Shown: positions 17,613-26,671 of the stretch, in pieces
How the letters are laid out: every line of letters starts with the position of its first letter
Numbering within the stretch: position 1 is the first letter of the stretch
Assembly (NCBI GenBank): GCA_021740585.1
Contig: JAIOZM010000024.1
Location: forward strand, 1 to 50,192
DNA: 50,192 bases
Reading direction: 5' to 3'
Source: Bacteroidales bacterium
Lineage (GTDB): Bacteria; Bacteroidota; Bacteroidia; Bacteroidales; GCA-2748055
Position numbers and translations under genes: made by a program
The notes under the pieces: generated by a model
The model's input: the letters and a program-made list of their open reading frames with translations, nothing else
Told to the model about the DNA's origin: nothing
Databases searched by the model: none

Positions 17613-18584
17613 TCAGTACTCTTTAGTAATTTCTTGAAAATTAAACCGGCTCGAATATGCAACATTTAATTGATCAGGAATATTTCCTATTCCGATTAAC
17701 AGAATTGGAACCTCATCCTCACTTACCTCTGCAAACTCAGACAACCTTTTTAACTTTTTATATGGGAATCCCATATTTAAGGGGATAGTCCCGAAACCCA
17801 TAGAATGAAGAGCATATATAAGGGTCATTGCATATAAACCTCCGTTTACATAAGGTTGATGGAATTCCCCACCAAAGAAAGAATTATACGTACTTGTAAC
17901 CAAAATTACACAGCCGATTTGTTGCTTAAACTGACGAGCTCCAGTTTGATAATCCAAAATATTGATTATATGTTCTTTACTTTTAATTAGATGAACTCTC
18001 CATGGTTGCCTGTTACATGCAGAAGGTGTTTTCATTGCAATTTTTATGGCCTGCCTAATAAGATCGAAATTAACAGGCTCATCGGAAAAGTCCCTTATTG
18101 AAAATCTTAGATTAACAAAACCTTCAAAATCAATTAAAGCTTTCTCATGAATCTCTTTCCTGGTAGTACTAATAACCCCTCCTTCTTCCATGGAAAAATC
18201 TGGCTTTATGACTGAAGTTAGTTTTTCAAACTTTTCAATTATTTCAGAATTTTTATGCCCCTTCTTCAGATTGAAATCGATATATTTTTTAATAGGGATC
18301 AAAATATAAGTGCAGAAATCCCGATCTGAAAACCTTAAAAAATAATTGTTCAGGGTATCAAGAAGGTCAATAATTTTATTTTCTCTAAAGCCAACTTTTA
18401 CATCACGAAAAGATAATCCTTTTTCAATTACATGGCTTTCAATTATTAAATTAGCCTTAATCTTTTCTTTTGTTTTTTCCCTGTCGCTAGAGCCAAGGTG
18501 ATTTATTAAAAGCTTATATTCATATAATAGCCAAGTAAATGCATTATACCTTTTCCCAATAAAGAGTCTTAAGTTACGAATCAT
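17613..18584 (-). CDS. Nitroreductase-family FMN-dependent oxidoreductase
   Basis: A 323-residue protein whose C-terminal two thirds are a nitroreductase fold. FSIRDFSDEPVNFDLI starts the domain, TPSACNRQPWRVHLI carries the FMN-phosphate-binding residues, and GGLYAMTLIYALHSMGFGT and ILLIGIGNIPD complete it. About 120 N-terminal residues (helical, basic) precede the domain and have no assignment. Together with the pyruvyltransferase it is a recurrent pairing in Bacteroidota polysaccharide clusters, to my knowledge without a settled function. It may reduce or oxidise a sugar or lipid intermediate. Tightly coupled to the downstream pyruvyltransferase gene. Confidence 0.8.
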   Translation of the reverse strand: MIRNLRLFIGKRYNAFTWLLYEYKLLINHLGSSDREKTKEKIKANLIIESHVIEKGLSFRDVKVGFRENKIIDLLDTLNNYFLRFSDRDFCTYILIPIKKYIDFNLKKGHKNSEIIEKFEKLTSVIKPDFSMEEGGVISTTRKEIHEKALIDFEGFVNLRFSIRDFSDEPVNFDLIRQAIKIAMKTPSACNRQPWRVHLIKSKEHIINILDYQTGARQFKQQIGCVILVTSTYNSFFGGEFHQPYVNGGLYAMTLIYALHSMGFGTIPLNMGFPYKKLKRLSEFAEVSEDEVPILLIGIGNIPDQLNVAYSSRFNFQEITKEY

Positions 18585-18655
18585 AATTTATTAAAATTTA
18601 GAATACCCCATTGAATATCTTAACTTCAACTGAATTTTATTATATGACCTTCTCG

Positions 18656-18687
18656 AGAGTAATATTCTCACTAATAGTGAGTACTCT
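18656..18687. other. Intergenic stem-loop
   Basis: CTCAC (18667-18671) pairs with GTGAG (18677-18681) around TAATA, and AGAGTA (18656-18661) pairs with TACTCT (18682-18687) across an internal bulge. It sits between the asparagine-synthase-like gene and the nitroreductase gene. On the coding (minus) strand no U-run follows, so it is not a canonical terminator; it may protect or process the transcript. Confidence 0.35.
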
Positions 18688-18777
18688 TTTAAGATAAATA
18701 TGATGCTCATAATTATTTTGAAAATATTAACGCCTCAATCTGAAATTTGAGATTATAAAACTTCAGAACAAATTACT

Positions 18778-20460
18778 TTAGTCGGTTTTTGAATGGAAAT
18801 CATCTCTTTTTTTAGCAAATTCAGAAAACACCTCGTTCTTTAAAGTATAAATGGCAATTAATGAAACAATATTAACCTGATATGGCCTTCTTGGAAGAAT
18901 AGCTTTAAAATATCGTTTCAAATTTGACGGATATAAACTCATTGGGCCAATAATTTTTTTTATTGATAATGCTTTGTTTGCAAATATAAGGTTCTGACCC
19001 TGAGGAACAAAAGCTTTTCTATGTATGATACCAACTAATAGACTAATTATGATATCGGGTAAAATTTTCAGATAATTCTTTGGGGATTGTTGTTGTTTTT
19101 CAAATTTATTAATAATTGGAACATCTTTAAGTACTTCATGAAACAGATATTCTTTGGATGCCGTAAATAAAATAGCTCGCTCGATTCTATCCTCAAAGTT
19201 TATATTTTGCCAAAATTCAATTATATTCTTTTCCCAAAATGGCAGGCGCCATTGCATACCAAAAAACTCATAGGCCCTTACACTATTATTAATATACTTT
19301 GATTGGCGTTCCTGCCAATTAAAAAAATCCGGGAAACTAATTATTGATTGAGCTCCACTCTTGAAAACATCTCGTAAAGTGGATTCAAACCTTGGATATT
19401 TTTTTTTGTTCTTGAATAATCGATAATATTTATTAAACACATACTGCAAGGACTGTGTTTCGGTTGTAAGATTTTTAATAATTCTATTTTGAGTTTCTGT
19501 AAAAGCAGTATGTCCGGGAACAATTATATCATTATCATTTATTATCCCCATTTCCTTTAATTTATATATTGCCAGAAAGTCAAGAGGGTGTGCCAAACTG
19601 CAACCATTAAAGGAGTAATTGATATAGCGGTCAAATAGTTTTTCGGCGTGTATTTTGTCCCAATCCTTGGATGTGGATTCGATAAAATACCATTTATATC
19701 CAACTGCGCTTGCAGCAATTTTGCTAATTTCCACATCTTTTGCCGTGGAATGACCATAGGTAAAACAAATCACATTTTTACAACCCAGTCGATGCAAATA
19801 ATTGATAATTAATCGGGAATCGTGTCCTCCACTTAACGGCACAACCCAATTATTCACTTTCGGGCAACTTAAAATCATTCGCTTAAATGTGGAGAGTAAC
19901 AAATTATCCATTTCTTCACAAATGGTTTTTATATTTGTTTGGAGTTTTAACCGAAATGCGTCTGACTCGGGTAAAAAGTACCTATGAAAATGCATATCGC
20001 CATTTACAATTGTTGCTATCTCTCCAGCTTGCAAGCCCTTTACATTTTTATATACAGTTCTGTTTCCGATTACTAATCCAGAAAGTAAGAACTCTTCTTG
20101 TGCTAATTTGTCGTGCTCTTTCTTAAATGATATTCTACCAATATGATCAGTGATAATTTTATTTAAGCCGTCATTGATTATGAAAAGCGGAAAATTTCTT
20201 GAATAATCACATGCAAGAATACATTTTGATTCATACTGAATTACCAAAGCAAAATTTCCATTGGCTTTTGGAAGGAATTGTTCAACCAGAAAATCTTGTA
20301 TGTCTGTTACTGAGATATTTCTAGCACGGAAAAAAAATACTAATTCATCAGCTTTTAAAAAAAGGGTTGCTTCAAAATCGAGGTATCCAATGAAATCCAA
20401 TGAAATCTCTTTATCTTGATATCTGTTCCAAGGTTTATGTATTAAAACAATTTCAGTCAT
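18778..20460 (-). CDS. Asparagine-synthase-like protein lacking the glutaminase cysteine
   Basis: A 560-residue protein. The C-terminal part is an asparagine-synthase-type ATP pyrophosphatase with the PP-loop VVPLSGGHDSRLIINYL (residues ~207-223) followed by FTYGHSTAKDVEISKIAA. The N-terminal region keeps the outline of a class II amidotransferase domain (NGNFALVIQYESKCILACD). It begins MTEIVLIHK and lacks the Cys2 nucleophile of AsnB, so it probably cannot take ammonia from glutamine. It is therefore better seen as an ATP-dependent amide-forming or adenylating enzyme that modifies a sugar acid or amino sugar in the polymer. It follows the GT2 gene after 28 bases. Confidence 0.75.
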   Translation of the reverse strand: MTEIVLIHKPWNRYQDKEISLDFIGYLDFEATLFLKADELVFFFRARNISVTDIQDFLVEQFLPKANGNFALVIQYESKCILACDYSRNFPLFIINDGLNKIITDHIGRISFKKEHDKLAQEEFLLSGLVIGNRTVYKNVKGLQAGEIATIVNGDMHFHRYFLPESDAFRLKLQTNIKTICEEMDNLLLSTFKRMILSCPKVNNWVVPLSGGHDSRLIINYLHRLGCKNVICFTYGHSTAKDVEISKIAASAVGYKWYFIESTSKDWDKIHAEKLFDRYINYSFNGCSLAHPLDFLAIYKLKEMGIINDNDIIVPGHTAFTETQNRIIKNLTTETQSLQYVFNKYYRLFKNKKKYPRFESTLRDVFKSGAQSIISFPDFFNWQERQSKYINNSVRAYEFFGMQWRLPFWEKNIIEFWQNINFEDRIERAILFTASKEYLFHEVLKDVPIINKFEKQQQSPKNYLKILPDIIISLLVGIIHRKAFVPQGQNLIFANKALSIKKIIGPMSLYPSNLKRYFKAILPRRPYQVNIVSLIAIYTLKNEVFSEFAKKRDDFHSKTD

Positions 20461-20488
20461 TAAAAAAAGAATGTGTTTTATAAAAAAT

Positions 20489-21529
20489 TCAAACAGGAAA
20501 AATCTTTCTTAATTTTATTCCCAGTGCCTTACGGAACAAAAAAAATATTCGATTCAAATAAAAGCAGTGTATGGAATGATTATAATATTTGCCCATTTTT
20601 TTATAAAAAATACTGCACCCTTCAGTATCCAATTCTTTTAACGGGCCTTTCTTTAGAATATCCTGCAATTCAGAATATTGTTTAAGATATTTGAATCCAT
20701 TAAGGGAGGTTAAGAATAAGATTGTAAAATGAATAATGGGTTGGTTCATAAAAATCTTTTCCACTTCATTGTTACAATAATTATGTTTAAACTCTAACAG
20801 GTTATTCGCAGCTTTGAGGAATCCATTTCTTGCATTTTGCGTTTGCCTTAACCCACTATTGGTTGCAGATCCGGGCCTGGTTGTTCTTACATATAGAGTC
20901 CCTCGTATATAATTTACTCTTTTAGCCTTACAATATATCCTCGCCATTAATTCGCCATCTTCCAAATAAGGAACATCCTTCAAATAACGTAAATTATTTG
21001 TGTTTAAAAAGCTTCTTTTTAAGAACGTAGCCCAGGAGCTGTGAGGATCTCTTATTTCAGATCTTCCTCGTTTGAATGTATTAAAAAAGTCAATACCAGT
21101 TTGTACAATATTCGAATCATAAATCGGATCAAATATATACTCTTCTATAAAAGCCTCATTTAAGATCGTATAGCCACAAAATCCAACTTCAAGATTATTT
21201 TTATCTAAAATTTCTAGCCTGTTTTTCAGGATATTTGGTTTAATAAAATCATCAGCATCAACCATCAGAACGTATTTTCCCCTAGCCAGATCAATACCAT
21301 TGTTCCTGGCCATTGATACTCCTTGGTTCTCCTGGTCAATCAGAACTATATTATTCCATTTTTTCTTTAAAGTAACGATGACATCACGACTGTTATCTGG
21401 AGAACCATCATTTATACAAATAATCTCGTAATCCTCCTTAGGGATATCCTGTTCCTCGATACTTCGGATGCACCTTTCAACAAAGGGTTCTACATTGTAA
21501 ATTGGAACGATAATTGAAAGGCGCTTCAT
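20489..21529 (-). CDS. Glycosyltransferase family 2
   Basis: A 346-residue GT-A glycosyltransferase. The motifs are LSIIVPIYNVEPFVERCI at the N-terminus, ICINDGSPDNS (first Asp) and MVDADDFIKP (the DXD metal-binding motif, near residue 91). A C-terminal region of about 130 residues is less conserved and probably binds the acceptor. It acts at the cytoplasmic membrane and adds one sugar. Its ATG lies one base after the pyruvyltransferase stop (TAA then A then the start), so the two are translated in tandem. Specificity unknown. Confidence 0.88.
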   Translation of the reverse strand: MKRLSIIVPIYNVEPFVERCIRSIEEQDIPKEDYEIICINDGSPDNSRDVIVTLKKKWNNIVLIDQENQGVSMARNNGIDLARGKYVLMVDADDFIKPNILKNRLEILDKNNLEVGFCGYTILNEAFIEEYIFDPIYDSNIVQTGIDFFNTFKRGRSEIRDPHSSWATFLKRSFLNTNNLRYLKDVPYLEDGELMARIYCKAKRVNYIRGTLYVRTTRPGSATNSGLRQTQNARNGFLKAANNLLEFKHNYCNNEVEKIFMNQPIIHFTILFLTSLNGFKYLKQYSELQDILKKGPLKELDTEGCSIFYKKMGKYYNHSIHCFYLNRIFFLFRKALGIKLRKIFPV

Positions 21530-21530
21530 T

Positions 21531-22628
21531 TCACTTCTTATCTAATAAATTGCTTTTTAGAAACGTTTTGGACTCATTGCGTAAAAGCTCTAATTTTTTA
21601 TTGGTCTCATCGTAATTAATTATTTGAAAATCAGGTGTAATATCGCGAGATATAAATCTTTCCAACAACCCTAATTTTTCAAGAATAGTCTTTTGGCGGT
21701 AGTCCTTTTCACTATCTTGTCTAATAGAAAAAAAGGGTTTATTGTATATTATAGCAAAAGCTGTTCCATGGAACGAAGATGTAATAATAAATTCGGCATT
21801 TTCAAACAGACCCAAAAATTCTTCAGGGCTTGCTGTTTGATGGTTGTTAAAAATAGCTTTTTTATCAACACTCGCGGTCAACTCAATAACAACTGCATTT
21901 ATACTTTTTGCCAGTGATCTGGCAATTCTCATCGCATCATCATTTAATTGAATCGAATAAACTAGGATATATTTTTTTTCTATTTGAGGATTTTTGCTAA
22001 TTTTTTTCCAATCAGACTTCTCAATAAGAAATGTGGGATCCAATACTGTTGTTGCCTTTATCTTAAAATTACTAGATAAGTAATGTTTTAATTCTTCTTC
22101 TCTTACACCTATTGAGTGGAAGTTCTTTAAAAAACTTAACATTTTTTGTTTTTGATTATCTTCCAGTCTATAATTAGACATACTTGCAGCATAACTTATT
22201 TTTATGGCGGATTTTCTTGCAATAAAATTACCCCAATAAACATCGTCGAACCCTTTTGTCAACTTAATGTTCCAAATCTGATCGCTTCCCATAACATAAG
22301 CATCATAATTGACATTAGAAGAGAAAGGATGATTACCGTATTTTTCAGAAGAAAGATTTAATTTGGATTGAATGAAATTATCAAATCCCTTGCGCCGCTT
22401 ATATCGCCAGAAGAAACAAAATAGGCTTTCTATTAAAAGTTTAAATTTTAATGATGCGGGTTTATGTTTCAGATTAAGGAAAACATGTTGTTTTATCAGA
22501 TAATCAGGGCAATAATCAATTACATCGATATTGTGCCCCAAACCTCTAATTGTCTGCTGAGTAGCATAAGTCTGTAATACAGCCCCGTAATTATGCGCTG
22601 AATGGAATGTCAATAATCCTACTCTCAT
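21531..22628 (-). CDS. Polysaccharide pyruvyl transferase-family protein
   Basis: A 365-residue protein. It starts RVGLLTFHSAHNYGAVLQTY, has YVMGSDQIWNIKLTKGFDDV near residue 110, VLDPTFLIEKSDW mid-way and ITSSFHGTAFAIIYNKPFF near residue 281, the conserved HG active-site block. It belongs to the same family as the protein at 16448-17611 but is clearly divergent from it, so two different sugars or positions may be modified. Pyruvyl ketals add negative charge to surface polysaccharides; PEP would be the donor. About 240 bases of AT-rich DNA without a gene precede it, including an inverted GAAGCTT/AAGCTTC pair at 22766-22800. Confidence 0.83.
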   Translation of the reverse strand: MRVGLLTFHSAHNYGAVLQTYATQQTIRGLGHNIDVIDYCPDYLIKQHVFLNLKHKPASLKFKLLIESLFCFFWRYKRRKGFDNFIQSKLNLSSEKYGNHPFSSNVNYDAYVMGSDQIWNIKLTKGFDDVYWGNFIARKSAIKISYAASMSNYRLEDNQKQKMLSFLKNFHSIGVREEELKHYLSSNFKIKATTVLDPTFLIEKSDWKKISKNPQIEKKYILVYSIQLNDDAMRIARSLAKSINAVVIELTASVDKKAIFNNHQTASPEEFLGLFENAEFIITSSFHGTAFAIIYNKPFFSIRQDSEKDYRQKTILEKLGLLERFISRDITPDFQIINYDETNKKLELLRNESKTFLKSNLLDKK

Positions 22629-22871
22629 AAATATATAGAATATTTTTTAGCGTAAATGTTAAAATTAGTTTCTCCAAAATAGTATTTGTAATTATTTAAT
22701 TATTATAGAATTAATAAGTGTACAATTTAATTTTCAAAGAAATAGATATATTTTAAAAGTAAAGGGAAGCTTGCTCTCCAAAGGGATTATAATAAGCTTC
22801 TTAATGAATGAATTTTACGTTGTTAAATATTAATAAGGCTTTATAGTTCTTGATAATTAATAGGTTGACTT

Positions 22872-23840
22872 TTATTGATAAAAGACATCGTTTTTATATT
22901 TTGTAATAAAATGAGATTTGATATAAGTGATATACTTAAAAGGATTTAGCACTACATTAAATATATAATAAATAGCAATATTCAATCCACTCTTCTTGTT
23001 TAAAAATCCAATTTTAAAAATCTGATTCACCGCCCAGCTATATTTATGTGACATACGCAAATCCGCAGGTATATTAGGATAAATATATCGTTGCCTAAAA
23101 TTTTCTGTTTTAAAATAATGGGGTTTTAGGATATATTCTTTAATTATATTATTTGTCGCATTATCATGTTGCCGATACAGGACTGTTTCCTTCTCCATAA
23201 AATATAATTTATATCCTTTTCTGGTAAATTTTAATTTTGTTTGATAGTCCTCTGAAAATAAATCTTCATCAGGAAGTCCAGTATCTAAAAGCGCAATTTT
23301 ATTAAAAAAAAGAGTTGGGGAAAAAGGAACCTTATCCCCAGTTAATAATATCATATATTGTTCGTAAGCCGTTATTTCATCAGTAATAATATTTGTAGGT
23401 AATCGACCAGGATTTAATCGAGAAAAATTCTCATCCTTAAAATCGTTTTTATAAACTTTATTATAAGAGTATAAAACTTTTATATCAGGATTATTTATAA
23501 TGTGATTAATATTATCCTGAATGCAATTTGGCATTAAAGCATCATCACCCGCAATCAATTTAATCCAGTCCCCTTTTGTAAGTAAAATGCTCCTGTTGCA
23601 ATTAGCAGGGATCCCCGTATTTTTAGGAACGGTTAATATTTCCGTCCTAACAAAACGGCTGCCATATTTTTCAACCCATTCCCGACAAATTTCAACCGTA
23701 TTATCGCTGGAGGCATCATCACTTATGATTAGTTCAATATTATTATAAGTTTGTATTCTTGCACTTTCCAATGTGTCATGGACAAATTTCGAAGAATTAT
23801 ATGTAATGACATTTATAGAAACAAGAGGATCTATGTTCAT
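22872..23840 (-). CDS. Glycosyltransferase family 2
   Basis: A 322-residue GT-A glycosyltransferase with VSINVITYNSSKFVHDTLES at the start, LIISDDASSDNTVEIC (first Asp pair, near residue 39) and WIKLIAGDDALMPNCI (metal-binding acidic pair near residue 98). Near the end come a YRQH segment and a hydrophobic stretch (LNIAIYYIFNVVLNPF) that may dock on the membrane. It follows the flippase gene after 20 bases and is co-oriented with the cluster. It is probably one of the enzymes assembling the lipid-linked repeat unit; the sugar is unknown. Confidence 0.87.
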   Translation of the reverse strand: MNIDPLVSINVITYNSSKFVHDTLESARIQTYNNIELIISDDASSDNTVEICREWVEKYGSRFVRTEILTVPKNTGIPANCNRSILLTKGDWIKLIAGDDALMPNCIQDNINHIINNPDIKVLYSYNKVYKNDFKDENFSRLNPGRLPTNIITDEITAYEQYMILLTGDKVPFSPTLFFNKIALLDTGLPDEDLFSEDYQTKLKFTRKGYKLYFMEKETVLYRQHDNATNNIIKEYILKPHYFKTENFRQRYIYPNIPADLRMSHKYSWAVNQIFKIGFLNKKSGLNIAIYYIFNVVLNPFKYITYIKSHFITKYKNDVFYQ

Positions 23841-23860
23841 CGTTATAAGGGAGTTATTTA

Positions 23861-25366
23861 TTATAGTAAATTACTTTTTTTATTTATTAATCGGTAGAAT
23901 AAATCTTTAAAAACAGGTTTGAGATCCATAACTTTGTTTAATTGGTACAAGCTAAAAATCGTAGCAATAATAAATACAAAAAAACCTGAGCCATATTTGA
24001 GATCGCTTCTATGGGCTAAGGATGTCATAAAAGCGGCTACACAGAAAAAGTAGATTAATAAAAAAGTACTCAAAAACGATATAGGCAATGTAAAACCATA
24101 CTTAAAGTTTAATATGAAATAACCAATAATAGTTACAATTAGGTAGGACAGAATAAATGAATAGCCCAAACCTTCCAATCCAAAAAAGTAATATCCCAGA
24201 AGATTGAAAATCAAATCCGCCAGCCCGAAAATAAACTCAGTTGAAAAGAACAATTTGCCATTTCCTTTTGCAAGATATATGTAAGACATAGACCAGGACA
24301 CAGCTTTTAAAGGCATCCCTAGCACTATTAAATTCGCAAATAAAACTACGGGCAAAAACTCAGCTGTATAAAATAGCTTAATAACCAAAGGCATGGTAAT
24401 AATAAGTAAAGCTAAAAGTGGAGTCATAATAAGTAGAGCTGTTTCTGCCTGCTGCTTCACAAGTAATTTCACTTTTTCTATGTCCCTGTTTATTACCGAT
24501 AACCGGGGAAAGTAATCCAAGGACATTGCAGCAAATATCATTCCCGTATATTGAACGATTAAACCCCATCCGGCATTATACAAACCTACCTGTTCTATGC
24601 CTCCCCTGTTACTGATAAATGCATTTAAGATGTACCCTGATGCACTTGCAATAAAACCACTTAGGGTCATAAATATTCCCAGCTTTGCCATACCGGTACC
24701 GTCGTAAAAAGATTCTCTTAATGATTTTTCGATGGGTTCAATTTTTACCCTTCGTGCAAAATACCAGGATAAAAATAAACCTGTAACAGAGGTAATGATC
24801 AGAGAAGGCACAATACCTTTAATTCCAAACCAGTAATATAAAGGAATAGAGGTAATTAATCCAAGTGCAGATCCTATAACACTTGCTTTTGCCATATCCT
24901 TTATTCTTCTTGTTCCTTGTAAAATGGCACTTTGTCCTTTACTGATAGCACCTAGAAGCAAAGTAATTGAAAGCCATACAAAAGCCCAGGTATAATCCCG
25001 ATTCCCAAATGACCATTGACTCAGTAAAGGGGCAAATGAAATAGTAATAACTGCACCAAGCAGTCCCGTAAACCATGACCAGCGGCGTAGAGTGGTTATT
25101 GATTTGGCTATCCTGGTTTGATCGGATTTGCCATGTGCCTCAGAAATATCGCGAACGGCACTGAACGAAATTCCTAACCCCGTTAATGAGATGATTAAAT
25201 GCAGAGGGGCATTTAAGAGACCAATAACTCCAACCCCGGCTGTACCAAGAAGTACGGCAACAAACTTTACCCGCACCATTCCAATTAGGATTTGGATTAC
25301 CTTTACGCCGCCAAATAGGGAGGTGGCTTTGAAGATTTGGCGGTAGGAGGATTGTTGTTCGGCCAA
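23861..25366 (-). CDS. Wzx-type polysaccharide flippase (MOP superfamily)
   Basis: A 501-residue integral membrane protein with about 12-14 hydrophobic segments. The N-terminus reads QIFKATSLFGGVKVIQILIG, as usual for O-antigen/lipid III flippases, followed by GLGISFSAVRDIS. It should move the completed lipid-linked repeat unit across the cytoplasmic membrane for polymerisation by the EpsG/Wzy-like protein. Size and topology match the Wzx/RfbX family. It is the single flippase candidate in the window. The 200-odd bases upstream carry no complete gene, only the truncated four-helix-bundle gene beyond them. Confidence 0.87.
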   Translation of the reverse strand: MAEQQSSYRQIFKATSLFGGVKVIQILIGMVRVKFVAVLLGTAGVGVIGLLNAPLHLIISLTGLGISFSAVRDISEAHGKSDQTRIAKSITTLRRWSWFTGLLGAVITISFAPLLSQWSFGNRDYTWAFVWLSITLLLGAISKGQSAILQGTRRIKDMAKASVIGSALGLITSIPLYYWFGIKGIVPSLIITSVTGLFLSWYFARRVKIEPIEKSLRESFYDGTGMAKLGIFMTLSGFIASASGYILNAFISNRGGIEQVGLYNAGWGLIVQYTGMIFAAMSLDYFPRLSVINRDIEKVKLLVKQQAETALLIMTPLLALLIITMPLVIKLFYTAEFLPVVLFANLIVLGMPLKAVSWSMSYIYLAKGNGKLFFSTEFIFGLADLIFNLLGYYFFGLEGLGYSFILSYLIVTIIGYFILNFKYGFTLPISFLSTFLLIYFFCVAAFMTSLAHRSDLKYGSGFFVFIIATIFSLYQLNKVMDLKPVFKDLFYRLINKKSNLL

Positions 25367-25570
25367 TGGGAGATTAGGGGATATGAGGGTTGGGAAATTT
25401 GTTGATTAGTTTTTAATTTTCGTTTCAGGATTGCGATTATAGTGTTAAGTAGGTTTTAAATGTTTTCTATTTTGTGGAGCAGATTTTCCGGATTGGGGTA
25501 ATTTTCTGATTTCTGACAGAGCTGAAACCATTATTGGATATAGTCTGCCTCCCCTGACTTAAAATTTTAG

Positions 25571-25759
25571 CTAATGAATAAAATCGGCAGTGTTTTCAGC
25601 ATTCTGAGATTCTCTTATATAAGCACCAATGGAAGTGCAAGAATTAGGAAACTGCCGGGCGATGGAATTTTCCCTTTTTTCTTCCAAAAGATCACAATAC
25701 CGAATCATTCCAAGTGCAAATTCAAAAATTAAATCCAAAATCTCATCCCTTTTTGTCAT
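25571..25759 (-). pseudogene. Truncated four-helix-bundle (S23/IVP-like) protein gene
   Basis: 62 residues that match the first half of the four-helix-bundle family related to 23S rRNA intervening-sequence proteins. ILDLIFEFALGMIRY is helix 1 and SCTSIGAYIRESQNAENTAD is the family's hallmark region. A TAG then ends the frame after ADFIH, where intact members continue for another 55-60 residues. A complete but divergent member lies at 36839-37225. The gene stands between the flippase and the methyltransferase, where such a protein has no obvious polysaccharide role, so it is probably a remnant of an inserted cassette. Confidence 0.75.
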
Positions 25760-25811
25760 TGTTAATTATTTATTTTCATCGCCTAAATTTATAACATTAA
25801 GGGAGGGAAAC

Positions 25812-26561
25812 TTAATCATTAATTTTAAAATCAATAAAAATTTCAGCACCTAAATCAGGCATATATTTAATCATTCTATTGAAGCCATCTAATACTTTAG
25901 AATCTATAATTTTCTTCTCTAATAATTCATACATCTGTTTATGTGTAAAGGGTTTTATAATATAGGTACCAGAATTAATGATTTTAAAATTATACTGCTG
26001 TACCAGGTTTGAAAGGGAGGCCAAATCGTAAACCTTTTGCTGCTGAAATTTAATGTTGTTTTCAGACATCTCGAAAACGGAATTGATCAGACCCATTTCT
26101 AAGGCGAGAACTCTATGAAAAGAAAAAGCATTTGGAACATCAATATGTACTATTGTGTTTTCCTTAACTATACAGCTAATTTTTTCAAAAAACAATGCGA
26201 CATTTTCTATCTCATGTAACAGGCAACTTATAATAATATAGTCAAATTCAAATTCTTTTAGTTGGTTAATAGAATTTTCAAAATACTCGTTTAAAACAAT
26301 TACTGTGGAAGATAAATTTTTATCATTTGATATTTTATCAAGAGCATTTAAGTAAAAAGGAGTTGATGGCTCAAGAATAACCAGTTTATTGAAATTTTTA
26401 AAATAGTTAAAAAAAGGATCCAAACCACAACCAACCTCTAAAATACAGTTATGTTTTTGGCGCTCAATAAGTTCTACAACTTTTCTCTTTCTATACGCAG
26501 CTTCAATATTTTCATAAGGTTGCTTGTAATAATTATCGGTATAGTCTATTAGATCATTCAT
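25812..26561 (-). CDS. SAM-dependent methyltransferase (class I)
   Basis: A 249-residue protein with a class I SAM-binding fold. CILEVGCGLDPFFNYF (residues ~39-54) is motif I with its glycine-rich loop, KLVILEPSTPF carries the acidic residue at the end of strand 2, and DYIIISCLLHEIENV matches motif IV. It has no membrane segment. In this setting it most likely O-methylates a sugar of the repeat unit or its nucleotide-activated precursor, as many capsule clusters contain such an enzyme. Which hydroxyl is unknown. It lies about 110 bases after the FdtB-like aminotransferase gene. Confidence 0.82.
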   Translation of the reverse strand: MNDLIDYTDNYYKQPYENIEAAYRKRKVVELIERQKHNCILEVGCGLDPFFNYFKNFNKLVILEPSTPFYLNALDKISNDKNLSSTVIVLNEYFENSINQLKEFEFDYIIISCLLHEIENVALFFEKISCIVKENTIVHIDVPNAFSFHRVLALEMGLINSVFEMSENNIKFQQQKVYDLASLSNLVQQYNFKIINSGTYIIKPFTHKQMYELLEKKIIDSKVLDGFNRMIKYMPDLGAEIFIDFKIND

Positions 26562-26671
26562 ATTATGACTATTTGAAAATTAAGTTTAACTATTATCGCA
26601 ATAATTAATTATTAAACTATCAATTTTTCACTCCAATTCAATCTCTACCACCTCACCCAACAATTTCATAT

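Noticed and set aside
18656-18687. Rho-independent terminator
   Set aside because: The stem-loop is real, but on the coding strand no U-run follows it; listed only as a stem-loop.
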